From: an uncultured Oscillospiraceae bacterium
GTDB lineage: Bacteria; Bacillota; Clostridia; Oscillospirales; Oscillospiraceae
Direction: 5' to 3'
DNA: 64,000 bases
NCBI GenBank assembly: GCA_947624385.1
Contig: CANQJZ010000001.1
Location: 1-64,000 of the forward strand
The translations under genes and the position numbers were made by a program. The notes under the pieces were generated by a model, which was not told the DNA's origin, did not search any database, and saw nothing but the letters and a program-made list of their open reading frames with translations. Below, one piece after another: positions 49,411 through 58,116 of this stretch (positions are counted from its first letter, which is position 1; each line of letters opens with the position of its first letter).

Positions 49411-50952
49411 TCACACTTCCGCCGCTATCCACCCGACCCGGCTCAAAACGCCATCGCCGCCCTGGACGGCCACGTCGAACCCGGTTTTCGTCACGTTGGA
49501 CACGTTCACGGCCGCCCCGTCCGCGCTGGCCGTCACCACCGGCGTTGTCTCAAATGCCGTGGGGAACATCACAGTCTGCGTCTCGTTGGCGCTCACGATC
49601 TCCACGCCGCTGGCCAGACTGGTCAGCTGGACCGGCTTCTCGTTCACATTTATCCCGTCTGGGCGAACGGCAAACGGTACGAACGTTTTAGGCGTGAATG
49701 AGATAAATCGCAAATTCCCATCAAATGCATCTATCTCCCAGTGTTGACCGGCCGGACCCCATATGGTGACGTTGCCGCCCTCGTCGTCAGTCCTTAGCTC
49801 CACGTTGCCGCCCACGTTCAGGCCGTTGCCGATCTTGGCCTGGTACTTATCCGCCAGCCGCATGCCTCCCTCTACAATTTCAGGGGAAGTCATGTGGGCA
49901 GTGTTTAAAATCGTCTCGCCTACGCTGTCGCGGAACGCAACTCCGTTCATGTCAAATTGTGCTACCGTGCTCCAAGGCGGTCCATCATTCGTATGAAAAA
50001 GAATGCCGTTGTAATCAATTATCCCGGTGTATGCGCCTTTATTTATAGTAATCGTTGCATCGCTAATGATAATTTCGCTGTCTAATTGAGAATACGTAGA
50101 ACGCGATATAAGATGTGCGTTCGTCATGTTCGCCCCGGTCATAGTCGCGCTCCCGTCGGCAGCCACCTTGAAATTGTCGCCTATCTGTATGGTACCGCCT
50201 GTGATACCGCCGTTGAAGGTCCCGTTCGTGGCCGTAATAGTCCCGTCGGCGGCCACCTTGAAATTGTCGCTGTCCAGCACGAACCGGTTGCCCGATATAT
50301 TGATCTCATTGGCGCTGGCGTTGAGCATGCTCACGATCTGGTTGTTCTCGCTCCGCCCCACCTTCAGGGACAGCTGCCCGCTGACGGTGCTCAGACCGTT
50401 CTCGGTGCTCTGGACCCTGCTTGTGATGCCCTCCAGATCGACCGTGATCTCCGACAGCTTCCCGTCCACGTCGCCTTCCACGCCGATCTTGATCTCGTCG
50501 GCCTTCTTGTCGATGTAGCTCCGGGACCGGGCGGCGGCCCGCTGGATCTGCCTCTGGGTAGGGTCCGTGAACCCGAACTCATGGTCCGTGTCGCCGCCCG
50601 TGGGCGCGGACACGTCTGCCGCCAGGTCCCCCACGAACTGCACCCGCCGGCGCACGATGGGACCGTACATACCCCGCACCGTAACCCCGTCGCCCAGCTC
50701 CGCCCCGGACGGCAGCGCCGCCCCGGTGGTCTCGAAGCCCTCATAGCTCTTGCCCCGCAGCTTTTCCAGCAGCGCGTCCGCCATTGCCTGGGTGCCATAG
50801 GGACATTCCAGCTCCAGCACGTACCCCAGCTGGTCCCCGGCCTTGTATTCCGTCCCGTCGTCCACCACCAGGGCCACGCCGTCGATGCCCCGGGTCCGGC
50901 CGGTACTCTTGAATGTCGCGGCCTTATCGCCTATATAATGCTTTCCGTTCAT
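49411..50952 (-). CDS. phage tail tip / baseplate spike protein
   Basis: A 513-residue protein. The start MNGKHYIGDKAATFKSTGR follows GAGGATC at 50952; longer frames are rejected. The N-terminal 200 residues resemble prophage tail (Gp-like) hubs with DGVALVVDDGTEYKAGDQLG. A central coiled coil (SRVQSTENGLSTVSGQLSLKV) is followed by repeated DGTITATNGTFNGGITGG / DGSATMTGANMTNAHL beta-helix modules. It may be the central fibre. It overlaps the upstream gene by 4 bases. Confidence 0.75.
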   Translation of the reverse strand: MNGKHYIGDKAATFKSTGRTRGIDGVALVVDDGTEYKAGDQLGYVLELECPYGTQAMADALLEKLRGKSYEGFETTGAALPSGAELGDGVTVRGMYGPIVRRRVQFVGDLAADVSAPTGGDTDHEFGFTDPTQRQIQRAAARSRSYIDKKADEIKIGVEGDVDGKLSEITVDLEGITSRVQSTENGLSTVSGQLSLKVGRSENNQIVSMLNASANEINISGNRFVLDSDNFKVAADGTITATNGTFNGGITGGTIQIGDNFKVAADGSATMTGANMTNAHLISRSTYSQLDSEIIISDATITINKGAYTGIIDYNGILFHTNDGPPWSTVAQFDMNGVAFRDSVGETILNTAHMTSPEIVEGGMRLADKYQAKIGNGLNVGGNVELRTDDEGGNVTIWGPAGQHWEIDAFDGNLRFISFTPKTFVPFAVRPDGINVNEKPVQLTSLASGVEIVSANETQTVMFPTAFETTPVVTASADGAAVNVSNVTKTGFDVAVQGGDGVLSRVGWIAAEV

Positions 50953-51569
50953 AACACGATCCTCACATCTCCGAACAGTATGGCGCCGCCGTCTTCCTCC
51001 ACGAGGAAATGGGTTTCCGGCGGCATGGACGCGAACAGCGGCTCCAGCAGCAGCTTGCCAGCCGCTGTCACTATCCAGTTGCCCCCATGCGCCGCCGCGA
51101 TGAACCCCAGCGCCTCCCGCATGGTATAGGCCCCCAGGGGCGGCGCGTCCACCGTGTACCCCGGCTCGAACACGCACCGCTGGTCCAGCTCTGTCCCCAT
51201 GTCTGCCGCGATGGCCCGTGCCGCCGCCTCCATGCTGGCCGGGAACGCCAAATCGTCCCCCGGCCGCCAGAGCGCCTCGGCCTTGCCCATCGCGTCATAG
51301 GCCACCACGTCCAGCCGGCCGTTCACGTCGCTGCGCTGGTCTATCCAGAACACGCCCAGCTGCTCCCATTCGCCGCCGTCCTCCCGGACGTATGCCCGTA
51401 TCTCGGCGTTGCGCGGCGGCGCCTCCCTGGGCCAGAAGGACAGCGTGAGCACCGCCCGGCAGGTGTTCCCCACCCCCAGCGCGGCAAAAAGCTCCTGCTC
51501 GATCTCCCCGCTCCGTATGGCGTCCATGCCGTACTCCACGCCCGCGACCTCGACCTTGTACTCTTTCAT
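50949..51569 (-). CDS. phage tail tip protein
   Basis: A 206-residue protein. MKEYKVEVAGVEYGMDAIRSGEIEQELFAALGVGNT and later IDQRSDVNGRLDVVAYDAMGKAEALW and GGNWIVTAAGKLLLEP fit Siphoviridae tail-tip or distal-tail-associated proteins (hub-like fold). Start overlaps the downstream end of the previous gene. Confidence 0.65.
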   Translation of the reverse strand: MKEYKVEVAGVEYGMDAIRSGEIEQELFAALGVGNTCRAVLTLSFWPREAPPRNAEIRAYVREDGGEWEQLGVFWIDQRSDVNGRLDVVAYDAMGKAEALWRPGDDLAFPASMEAAARAIAADMGTELDQRCVFEPGYTVDAPPLGAYTMREALGFIAAAHGGNWIVTAAGKLLLEPLFASMPPETHFLVEEDGGAILFGDVRIVL

Positions 51570-51940
51570 ATGGGGTCCACTCCGATCATGTTGAAGCTGA
51601 GCTCGTCCACGGTCTCGTCCGCTTCATTGAGCCGCCCGATGGACAGGGACCCCTTGCCGACGTAGAATTTCCCATCCCGCCACTTGCCGTAGTGCAGGGA
51701 GAAGTAGTGCAGCGTGAAGGGCTTGCCGCTGTCCACGATCTGCAGCACCCTGGACGCCTCCGCCGCCGGGATATAGGAAACTTTATAAGCCAGCGACTCC
51801 ACCGTGAACATCGCCCCGGCGTAAAGCGTCCCGCTCATGGCCCGGGTCGTATCCTGGGTATATGTGGTCTCAAAGTCATACCCCAGCCCCTCGTCCGGCT
51901 GGGGCACGACCTCACCGTTCATCTTGATATAATCCTGCAT
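51566..51940 (-). CDS. phage tail protein (distal tail type)
   Basis: A 124-residue protein (MQDYIKMNGEVVPQPDEGLGYDFETTYTQDTTRAMSGTLY..). It looks like the short tail proteins found after the tape measure. It overlaps the next gene by 4 bases. Identity is by position and general character. Confidence 0.6.
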   Translation of the reverse strand: MQDYIKMNGEVVPQPDEGLGYDFETTYTQDTTRAMSGTLYAGAMFTVESLAYKVSYIPAAEASRVLQIVDSGKPFTLHYFSLHYGKWRDGKFYVGKGSLSIGRLNEADETVDELSFNMIGVDPI

Positions 51941-51961
51941 ATGACCATCTCCTTATCGAAA

Positions 51962-52081
51962 GGCCCCCCTGTGCAAGGGGGGCAGTCATGCGTCAGCATG
52001 ACTGGGGGGTTGTCACCAAGACTGGTAACAACCCCTCCGAGCCGCCTGACGGCGGCCCACCTCCCCTTACACAGGGGAGGC
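51962..52081. repeat. family A palindromic repeat, full copy, in the prophage
   Basis: About 120 bp between the tape measure stop and the next tail gene. Arms GGCCCCCCTGTGCAAGGGGG and CCTCCCCTTACACAGGGGAGG, inner GTCATGCG/CAGCATGAC, GTTGTCACC/GGTAACAAC and GCCGCC/GGCGGC hairpins. Confidence 0.8.
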
Positions 52082-52084
52082 ATT

Positions 52085-54481
52085 TTACCCCCCGAACGGA
52101 TCCCTTCCCGTCGTCCTTTTCTCTATCCTCGCCTGGGTCTGCACGGCCCGGAACAGGTTCCGCCCGTCCACCTGGCCGTCCAGCGCCACGTTGACCACCA
52201 CCGGCGTATCCTGCCCGACTCCGCCGGCGCGCAGCGCGTCCCGCAGCTCCCGGACCGCCGCCTTCAGCTCCGCCGCCTCATCCGCGGCATACGCCGCCCT
52301 GGGCGGCAGCACCGTCCCGCTGGCCATCACCGGCATAGGCGTCTGCGCCGGCATGGCTGCCAGCATTTTTATGGCCGGCGGGATATTGGCCAGCTCCACG
52401 CTCATGGACCGGAACCAGCCGCCCACCTGGCTTGCCGCCGCGGCCACGGCCCGGTACACGCCCGCCGCCACGGAGGCCACGATCTGGCCGTTGTTCATCA
52501 CCGCCGTGTGCCCGCCGATCTGGCCCACCAGCTCCGGCATGCCATTTTCGTTGGCGATGAACAGCCGCCCGCTCCGGGGCGACCCGCCCCCGGCGTACCC
52601 CTCCACCGGCCGCCAGCCGCCAGCGGTGTAGATACCACCGGTGGCCTTGCGCCCGGCCCCGGAGATACCGGGCTTGTTGCTGCCAGAACTACTGCTACTT
52701 CCAAAGCCGAACCAGCTTCCGATCTTGGCGGCGAAGTCCAGCACCTTATTTTGGATGGCGTCAACGAACGACGTGATCTTTGCCTGGAAGTTCAGCAGGA
52801 CCTTGTTTCTGATGGCGTCGGTGAACGACGTGACCATGGCCTTGAAGCTCACGCCCCCGGCGCTCTTCTCGGCCCACCAGCTCTTCACATTGCTCCACCA
52901 GGTCCCGGCGGTGTTGCTGACGGCGGTAGTGAAATTCTTCACCGCTCCGACCTTATCGCTCCACCAGCTCTTCACATTGCTCCACCAGGTGGCAGCGTGA
53001 TTGGCCACGCCGGTGGTGAAATCTTTCACCGCGCCAACTTTGCCGCCCCACCAGTTCTGGACGTTGCCCCACCATGTGGCGGCGTGATTGGCAACATTGG
53101 TGGTGAAATCTTTCACCGCGCCGACTTTGCCGCCCCACCAGTTCTGCACGTTGCCCCACCACGTGGCGGCATGGTTGACCACGCCGGTGGTGAAGCTCTT
53201 CACTGCGCCAACCTTGCCGCCCCACCAGTTTTTGACGTTGCCCCACCAGGTAGCAGCGTCGTTTTTGACCTTGGTGGTGAACTCCTTCACCGCACCAACC
53301 TTGCCGTTCCACCAGGTCTGCACGTTGCTCCACCAGTTGGCCGCGTCATCTTTGACCTTTGCGACGAACTGCACTACCGCACGGCGGGCGTCCAGTGCCT
53401 TCTGCACCAGCGCGACGACCTTCTTTTTTACCCAGTCCGCCACGCTCATGCCCTCCGCGATACGCACGTTGGACAGCGCCACGCTGATACCGGCGCCCAC
53501 GGTGAACCCGATGGCCGCGCCCGCCGGCCCGCCGATGACGAACCCCAGCACGCCGCCCAGCATCCCGCCCAGGGCGGTCAGGACCAGCTTCACGACCTCG
53601 CTTTTGCTGAGCCTTCCGTCGCCGTTGAACAGCACCTGGCTGAACTTCACGCCCAGCAGCGCCCCCATGGTCAGCCCCACCAGGCCGCCCACCGGCCCGC
53701 CCAGGGTATAGCCAATGACGCCGCCCGCCGCGGCGCACAGGCCGGTCAAGATCTTCTCCGCGATCAGCTCCGGATTCAAATTCTCCCACTCAAACAGGAT
53801 GTCCCGCAGCCGCACGACGAAGTCCCAGGGCTCCCCGGCCTCGTCCTCCAACCCCAGATCCAGGTCCGGCGCGTCGCCAGCACCACCGCCGCCCCCACCG
53901 GAAGCGGTTTTTTCCTGCCAGATGTTCAGCTCGTCCAGCCCGGCCAGGTTCCGGGCCGCGTCCGCGGCCGCCTTGCCGGTGTTCTCCACGCTTTTTGTCA
54001 CGGCGTCCTGCCCCGCCGCGGCCTTTTTTGCCGCGCTGCCCGACCGTCCGCCGCCCAGGACCGAGAAGAATCGGGCCACATAGCTCGCGGCCCTCGCCGC
54101 CAGCGCGCACAGCTTTTCCAGCAGCGGCGCGGCCGCCGACGCTATGGGCGCGAACGCTGTGGCCAGCGCGCTCTTCACCGCGCCCAGCCCGGAGCGCAGA
54201 CCGTCCAGCGCGCCTCTGGCCCTGTCGTTTTCCGCCGTCACCGCGCGCAGTCCAGCCCCGGCCTGTTCGCAGCCCGCCAGCACCGCGCTCCCCACATGCT
54301 TTGCGCCCTCGCCGCAGGCGGCCATAGACCGGGTCCCCTCGTCCATCGCCCTTGTCATGCTCCGGCCAGTCCGCTCCGCCAGGTCCGCGGCTCTCCTGCA
54401 CCCGGCCTTGATATCGCCCACGCCGGCGCGCAGACCGCCGGTGTCCATCTCCACTTTTATCACGACGGAACCGTCCGCCAT
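52085..54481 (-). CDS. phage tape measure protein with six 29-residue tandem repeats
   Basis: A 798-residue protein. The N-terminal half has coiled-coil and Gly/Ala-rich membrane-like segments (LGGMLGGVLGFVIGGPAGAAIGFTVGAGISVAL). Residues 378-551 are six 29-residue repeats of the form NHAATWWGNVQNWWGGKVG-AVKDFTTxVA; the DNA unit is 87 bp at 52829-53350. The C-terminal part has a SSSSSGSNK linker and a globular end. The tape measure sets tail length, so repeat number could change it. Confidence 0.92.
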   Translation of the reverse strand: MADGSVVIKVEMDTGGLRAGVGDIKAGCRRAADLAERTGRSMTRAMDEGTRSMAACGEGAKHVGSAVLAGCEQAGAGLRAVTAENDRARGALDGLRSGLGAVKSALATAFAPIASAAAPLLEKLCALAARAASYVARFFSVLGGGRSGSAAKKAAAGQDAVTKSVENTGKAAADAARNLAGLDELNIWQEKTASGGGGGGAGDAPDLDLGLEDEAGEPWDFVVRLRDILFEWENLNPELIAEKILTGLCAAAGGVIGYTLGGPVGGLVGLTMGALLGVKFSQVLFNGDGRLSKSEVVKLVLTALGGMLGGVLGFVIGGPAGAAIGFTVGAGISVALSNVRIAEGMSVADWVKKKVVALVQKALDARRAVVQFVAKVKDDAANWWSNVQTWWNGKVGAVKEFTTKVKNDAATWWGNVKNWWGGKVGAVKSFTTGVVNHAATWWGNVQNWWGGKVGAVKDFTTNVANHAATWWGNVQNWWGGKVGAVKDFTTGVANHAATWWSNVKSWWSDKVGAVKNFTTAVSNTAGTWWSNVKSWWAEKSAGGVSFKAMVTSFTDAIRNKVLLNFQAKITSFVDAIQNKVLDFAAKIGSWFGFGSSSSSGSNKPGISGAGRKATGGIYTAGGWRPVEGYAGGGSPRSGRLFIANENGMPELVGQIGGHTAVMNNGQIVASVAAGVYRAVAAAASQVGGWFRSMSVELANIPPAIKMLAAMPAQTPMPVMASGTVLPPRAAYAADEAAELKAAVRELRDALRAGGVGQDTPVVVNVALDGQVDGRNLFRAVQTQARIEKRTTGRDPFGG

Positions 54482-54487
54482 ATACCG

Positions 54488-55057
54488 TCACCCCATTCCG
54501 AATAATTTCCGCAGTTCGTCCTTTTGCTCCCGCTCCTGGGCGGTCAGCTTTCGCCGCAGGTCCACCAGGGCCTTGTTCTCCCGGACGAACTGCTGCTCCT
54601 GCTTGTCCAGCTTCTTGCCCCTGGCCCGCTTCTGCCGAATACTGACGATGCTGGAAAACAGGCACTCTCCTATCTCCATGTACGCCCCCAGAAACGTCCA
54701 CCAATGCAGATAGGGCAGCGCCCGCACCTCCTGCCCCAGCACCCGGTTCACCGCCGGTATGATCACCGGCCCGTCCTGCTCCCAATCCATGGTCCGTGGC
54801 ATGGGCCGCCGCTTATCATGTTCGCCGGGCCCGTCGATGAACGCCGCCAGTGCCTCCATCGCCTCCCGGTACTGCGCCACGGGAAGGCTCTCCCAGTCGC
54901 GGACCATCACCCGCAGGCACACCGCCGCCTGCTCGTCCGGCTCATAGTCCGGATCGTTGAACACGCCCAGCACATACAGCACCTTGCGGAAATCCGTTTC
55001 TATATCAAAGCCTGTGCCCCCGATCGTCAGGGACACAGGCAATTCCCACGCACTCAT
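54488..55057 (-). CDS. bacteriophage Gp15-family protein
   Basis: A 189-residue protein matching phage Gp15: MSAWELPVSLTIGGTGFDIETDFRKVLYVLGVFNDPDYEPDEQ and YLHWWTFLGAYMEIGE. It lies between the tail assembly chaperone and the tape measure, the usual position. Its role is in tail assembly. It overlaps the chaperone gene by 4 bases. Confidence 0.9.
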   Translation of the reverse strand: MSAWELPVSLTIGGTGFDIETDFRKVLYVLGVFNDPDYEPDEQAAVCLRVMVRDWESLPVAQYREAMEALAAFIDGPGEHDKRRPMPRTMDWEQDGPVIIPAVNRVLGQEVRALPYLHWWTFLGAYMEIGECLFSSIVSIRQKRARGKKLDKQEQQFVRENKALVDLRRKLTAQEREQKDELRKLFGMG

Positions 55058-55491
55058 TTCTTCCCCGGCGCGGCGGCCACGGCCTTGTTGATCTTGGCCA
55101 GCTTCTTATCCAGCCGCTTCTTGGTCACGCTCTCGATGAGACCGCCGATGCCCTCCAAGGCCGCTTCAAAGAAGAAGTCGCCGTTTTTCGTGACGGTCAG
55201 CGGCCCGCACGCCCCGAACAGCCCATCGGACACCTTATAGCCCAGCAGGTAGTCGAACTGCCCCTCGATATCCGCCGCCAGGGCGTTCAGCGCTTCCAGC
55301 TTTTCCTCGTCGGTGGCGTTCTCCCGCTGGGCGATCTGGGTGTTAAAAAAATCGACCACGGCGCCGTACCGCTTCAATATGTTCGAGTCGGCGGGATTAA
55401 AATCGAACGAGCCAATGACCTTGCCCCGCTCGTCCTCCACCTCCACCGTGACCGCCCCGGTCTCGACTTTCATTTTCATAACTTCTGCCAT
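55054..55491 (-). CDS. phage tail assembly chaperone-type protein
   Basis: A 145-residue protein (MAEVMKMKVETGAVTVEVEDERGKVIGSFDFNPADSNILKRYGAVVDFF). It is acidic, helical and lies between the tail tube and Gp15 genes. No slippery heptamer for a frameshift product was evident. The family call is by position and general features. Confidence 0.7.
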   Translation of the reverse strand: MAEVMKMKVETGAVTVEVEDERGKVIGSFDFNPADSNILKRYGAVVDFFNTQIAQRENATDEEKLEALNALAADIEGQFDYLLGYKVSDGLFGACGPLTVTKNGDFFFEAALEGIGGLIESVTKKRLDKKLAKINKAVAAAPGKK

Positions 55492-55516
55492 ATTTAAATC
55501 TCCTTACATTTTTGTT

Positions 55517-55618
55517 GGGGTCCCCACGCGGCACGCTTGTCGCGTGGGGAAAGGAAGAAGAGCTTTGACCGATGAAGGAGCCTCGCTTGCGGGGCTCCGA
55601 CATCTTCAAAGCTCTTCT
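55517..55618. repeat. family B repeat, copy 3, in the prophage
   Basis: GGGGTCCCC-ACGCG hairpin with CGCGTGGGGA, then AAGAGCTTTGA..TCAAAGCTCTT enclosing GATG/CATC and GGAGCC/GGCTCC with loop TCGCTTGCGG. Same module order as copies 1 and 2. Confidence 0.75.
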
Positions 55619-55622
55619 GACG

Positions 55623-56150
55623 TCAGCCCCCGACGCCCGGGATAGCCCCCTCGGTAAACGTCGGACTGCCGCTCTTGATGCTGGCGGCGGTCACATACCC
55701 CTTCTGGCTGGCCCCGTCCTCGCTGACGGTGAATGGGATATTGAACCCCTCGGTGCCGCCGCCGTAGCTCTGGGGCTTCACCATGACCTCCCGCAGCCAC
55801 GCCAGGTGGTTCTCCGCCGCCGTGTCCTCCACGATGACCTCCAGCAGCAGCGTCTTGCATCCGTCGCCCTTCACCCTATCCAGGGCGATGTCCCGCAGCT
55901 TGGGGTACAGCTTCTTGTCCGGGTCCGCGTAAAACGGATCCGCGTCCATGCTGGGGGCGTAGCCGTTATCCCGGGTCTTGGTCTGGCCCAGGATGTTCTT
56001 GATCTGCTCGGTGTCGGCGTTGAGCTCCACGCTCATCTCCTCGATGTCGTCGCCGATGATCTCGAACTCGGCCTTCTCCACGTCGGCCACCTTCGTGTTG
56101 AACTTGGTGTCCAGGTAGTGGGCCATCGCCTCGCGTTCCAGTTTTGCCAT
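55623..56150 (-). CDS. phage major tail tube protein
   Basis: A 175-residue protein (MAKLEREAMAHYLDTKFNTKVADVEKAEFEIIGDDIEEMSVELNADTEQIKNILGQ). This is the tube protein pattern of clostridial siphoviruses, with TKTRDNGYAPSMDADPFYADP and a C-terminal GYVTAASIKSG segment. Its stop lies 4 bases from a family B repeat. Confidence 0.82.
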   Translation of the reverse strand: MAKLEREAMAHYLDTKFNTKVADVEKAEFEIIGDDIEEMSVELNADTEQIKNILGQTKTRDNGYAPSMDADPFYADPDKKLYPKLRDIALDRVKGDGCKTLLLEVIVEDTAAENHLAWLREVMVKPQSYGGGTEGFNIPFTVSEDGASQKGYVTAASIKSGSPTFTEGAIPGVGG

Positions 56151-56170
56151 TGTAAATATTCCTCCTGATA

Positions 56171-56674
56171 TTATTTTTGATAGATGTTCTCATACCGGGC
56201 GGCCAGCGCCACCGCCCAGGTCTCCGTTTGATGCTCGTCCCGCTCATAGAGCCAGGCCGGCGCCTGTATGGAAAAATCCAAAAACCGCCTCTCGCCGGTG
56301 AGCGCCGGGTACCGCTCCAGCGCGTATGTCTGTCCTTCCACGGTCACGCTCTGGCCCTGTAACCACCGGCCCAGCATATCCAGCCGCTCTTTTGCGCCGG
56401 CGCGGCTTTCCTCGTTCATGCCGCCGCCGCGGATGAGCACCGCGAACGGGTAGCGGCACACCTGCCGGACCCGGCCCGTGACGGACCGATGCTCTTCCTC
56501 GATCACGGCCCCGTCGCCGGGGAACATCGCCATGCCGCCGCTGTCGCGCAGGGTGGCGAAGGCGATCTTCTCCCCCGGACCCAGGCCGGGGGACTGGTTG
56601 ACCAGCGCCCGCACGGCCTGGGTGAGCACATCGAAGCTCTCCGTGTCGAATCTGACTTCCTTTTTCTCGTCCAT
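56171..56674 (-). CDS. phage tail terminator-type protein
   Basis: A 167-residue protein (MDEKKEVRFDTESFDVLTQAVRALVNQSPGLGPGEKIAF..) with an alpha/beta pattern typical of the connector/terminator proteins just upstream of the tail tube gene. The call is by position and weak pattern. Confidence 0.6.
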   Translation of the reverse strand: MDEKKEVRFDTESFDVLTQAVRALVNQSPGLGPGEKIAFATLRDSGGMAMFPGDGAVIEEEHRSVTGRVRQVCRYPFAVLIRGGGMNEESRAGAKERLDMLGRWLQGQSVTVEGQTYALERYPALTGERRFLDFSIQAPAWLYERDEHQTETWAVALAARYENIYQK

Positions 56675-56678
56675 GTTT

Positions 56679-57164
56679 TCACCGCTTTCGCTCTTTGCCG
56701 TCCAGTATGGCCTGCATCCGGCCCAGCCACCGCTTCAGCCCTGCGGCCTTGGCCGCCTCGAACCAGGCGGGCCTTGCCGTCGGACTTGCGTAGTGCAGCG
56801 CCCTGCCGGACGCTGTGAGATGGGCGCCCTTTTGGAACCGCGGCCCCACCCCGGGGATATTTCGCGGTCCTTTTCCGGTTGCCGCATCCACCATCGCCCG
56901 ATTTCGATAAAGATACCGGGCCATTGGCCCCACCCCGGCGTAAATCTCACCGGTGCCGGTCATACTCTCGTTGGCCCCGCGGGTCCGTTCCCGGAAGGCC
57001 CCGGTCCGCACCGGCATGTATGGCAGCATATCCTCCGCCGCCATCTCGTGCAGCGCGTCGTAGGCCCTTTCCAGCCGGTCTGACAGCTCGGTCCCGTCGA
57101 AGGCCACCCGAACGGTGCCGTTTTCCGTTCCAAAGCTCTTGACCCTGAACCGCACAGCGCTCAC
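56679..57164 (-). CDS. phage minor capsid / HK97 gp10-like protein
   Basis: A 161-residue protein. YDALHEMAAEDMLPYMPVRTGAFRERTRG is the hallmark of phage minor capsid 2 / HK97 gp10-type connectors. It lies between the adaptor genes and the terminator gene. It overlaps the next upstream gene by 4 bases. Confidence 0.75.
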   Translation of the reverse strand: MSAVRFRVKSFGTENGTVRVAFDGTELSDRLERAYDALHEMAAEDMLPYMPVRTGAFRERTRGANESMTGTGEIYAGVGPMARYLYRNRAMVDAATGKGPRNIPGVGPRFQKGAHLTASGRALHYASPTARPAWFEAAKAAGLKRWLGRMQAILDGKERKR

Positions 57165-57604
57165 CGCCCCACGATCTCAAAGTGGGGCAGCGCCCCGTAC
57201 CGGTGTACGCTCCGCACGGCCCAGACCCCGTCCCGCTCCCGGCACAGGTGCTCGTAAAAGCCCTCCGGCCACCGGTTGTCGGCCACGGGCTCGTCCTCCG
57301 GCCACGCACCGGGAACAAAGAAGTCGAAGTCCTCTCCTTGGGCGAACGTGACATACAGCTCCGGCTCGTCCGCCTTCTGCCACACCTTTGGCGGCAGCCA
57401 GATCTTGCCTTTCACGGTCAGCGCGCCATCCAGAGGCACATAGGGGATGAGGGCCACGGTCTCGCCGGTCTGCTTCCAGCCGTACCCGGCGGCGGCCTGT
57501 ACCCTCTCCACGCTCAGCTGCACCCCCTCGATCACGGTGGGGTACCACACGTCCCCCTCCTGCCCCTTCTTCCGGTTAAAAATCGTTATCGTGTCGTTAT
57601 AAAT
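57161..57604 (-). CDS. phage head-tail connector-type protein without a standard start codon
   Basis: A frame of 147 residues (FIYNDTITIFNRKKGQEGDVWYPTVIEGVQLSVERVQAAAGYGWKQTG..) that clearly encodes a phage minor capsid protein. The frame lacks ATG, GTG or TTG before the conserved text. A near-consensus ribosome site AAGGAAGTGA is followed by TTTT and ATT TAT AAC; ATT at 57604 would be the start. A family A half-repeat is immediately upstream. It may be an AUU start or a gene damaged by a point change. Confidence 0.7.
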   Translation of the reverse strand: MYNDTITIFNRKKGQEGDVWYPTVIEGVQLSVERVQAAAGYGWKQTGETVALIPYVPLDGALTVKGKIWLPPKVWQKADEPELYVTFAQGEDFDFFVPGAWPEDEPVADNRWPEGFYEHLCRERDGVWAVRSVHRYGALPHFEIVGR

Positions 57605-57622
57605 AAAATCACTTCCTTTTTC

Positions 57623-57671
57623 GCCTCCCCTGTGTAAGGGGAGGTGGCGCGCAGCGCCGGAGGGGTTGTCC
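57623..57671. repeat. family A half-copy in the prophage
   Basis: GCCTCCCCTGTGTAAGGGGAGG joined to TGGCGC/GCGCCG hairpin and GGAGGGGTTGTCCC. It occupies the gap between two connector genes. Confidence 0.7.
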
Positions 57672-57678
57672 CGCTCCC

Positions 57679-58116
57679 TCACGGCGCCACCGGGTACAAC
57701 CCCATATACAAGAGGTTGACCCCGTTGGCGTCCCGCACCCCGGCCAGATACCGCTCCACCGTTTCCCGGCAGCGCGCCTCTCTGTCCTGGGCCGATACCG
57801 CCGGCGCGGCGAAGCTGACGGACTCGCTTCCGGCGGTGACGGCTGTCACCACCCGGCCCGTCACGGTCCCGTCGTCGCGGCTGACGAGGCTCTCGGCCTG
57901 GTCCGCCTGCCACAGCAGATGCACCAGCGCGGCCTCGCACCGCTCCACGGCCTCTCTGTCCTGCTCGTTCACCGGCGGGGCCGCTTCCAGCTTCCGCAGC
58001 CCGTCCAGCCCGGTGGTGGCCCTGTCCATGACCCGGCGGGCCTCCCACCGGAGCCGGTCAAAGGCGCTCTCGTCCGGCCCGTCCGGATAGAGCGCCGCGT
58101 ACCGGGCGTAGTCCAT
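57679..58116 (-). CDS. phage head-tail adaptor-type protein
   Basis: A 145-residue helical protein (MDYARYAALYPDGPDESAFDRLRWEARRVMDRATTGLDGL) of the type found directly after the capsid gene (head-tail connector, gp6-like by position). The start overlaps the capsid stop (TGATG). Similarity is by position and helical pattern. Confidence 0.65.
   Translation of the reverse strand: MDYARYAALYPDGPDESAFDRLRWEARRVMDRATTGLDGLRKLEAAPPVNEQDREAVERCEAALVHLLWQADQAESLVSRDDGTVTGRVVTAVTAGSESVSFAAPAVSAQDREARCRETVERYLAGVRDANGVNLLYMGLYPVAP

Noticed and set aside
52829-53350. Regular 87-bp repeats looked at first like an array
   Set aside because: The unit is in frame, lacks unique spacers, and encodes the WW repeats of the tape measure, so it is not CRISPR.
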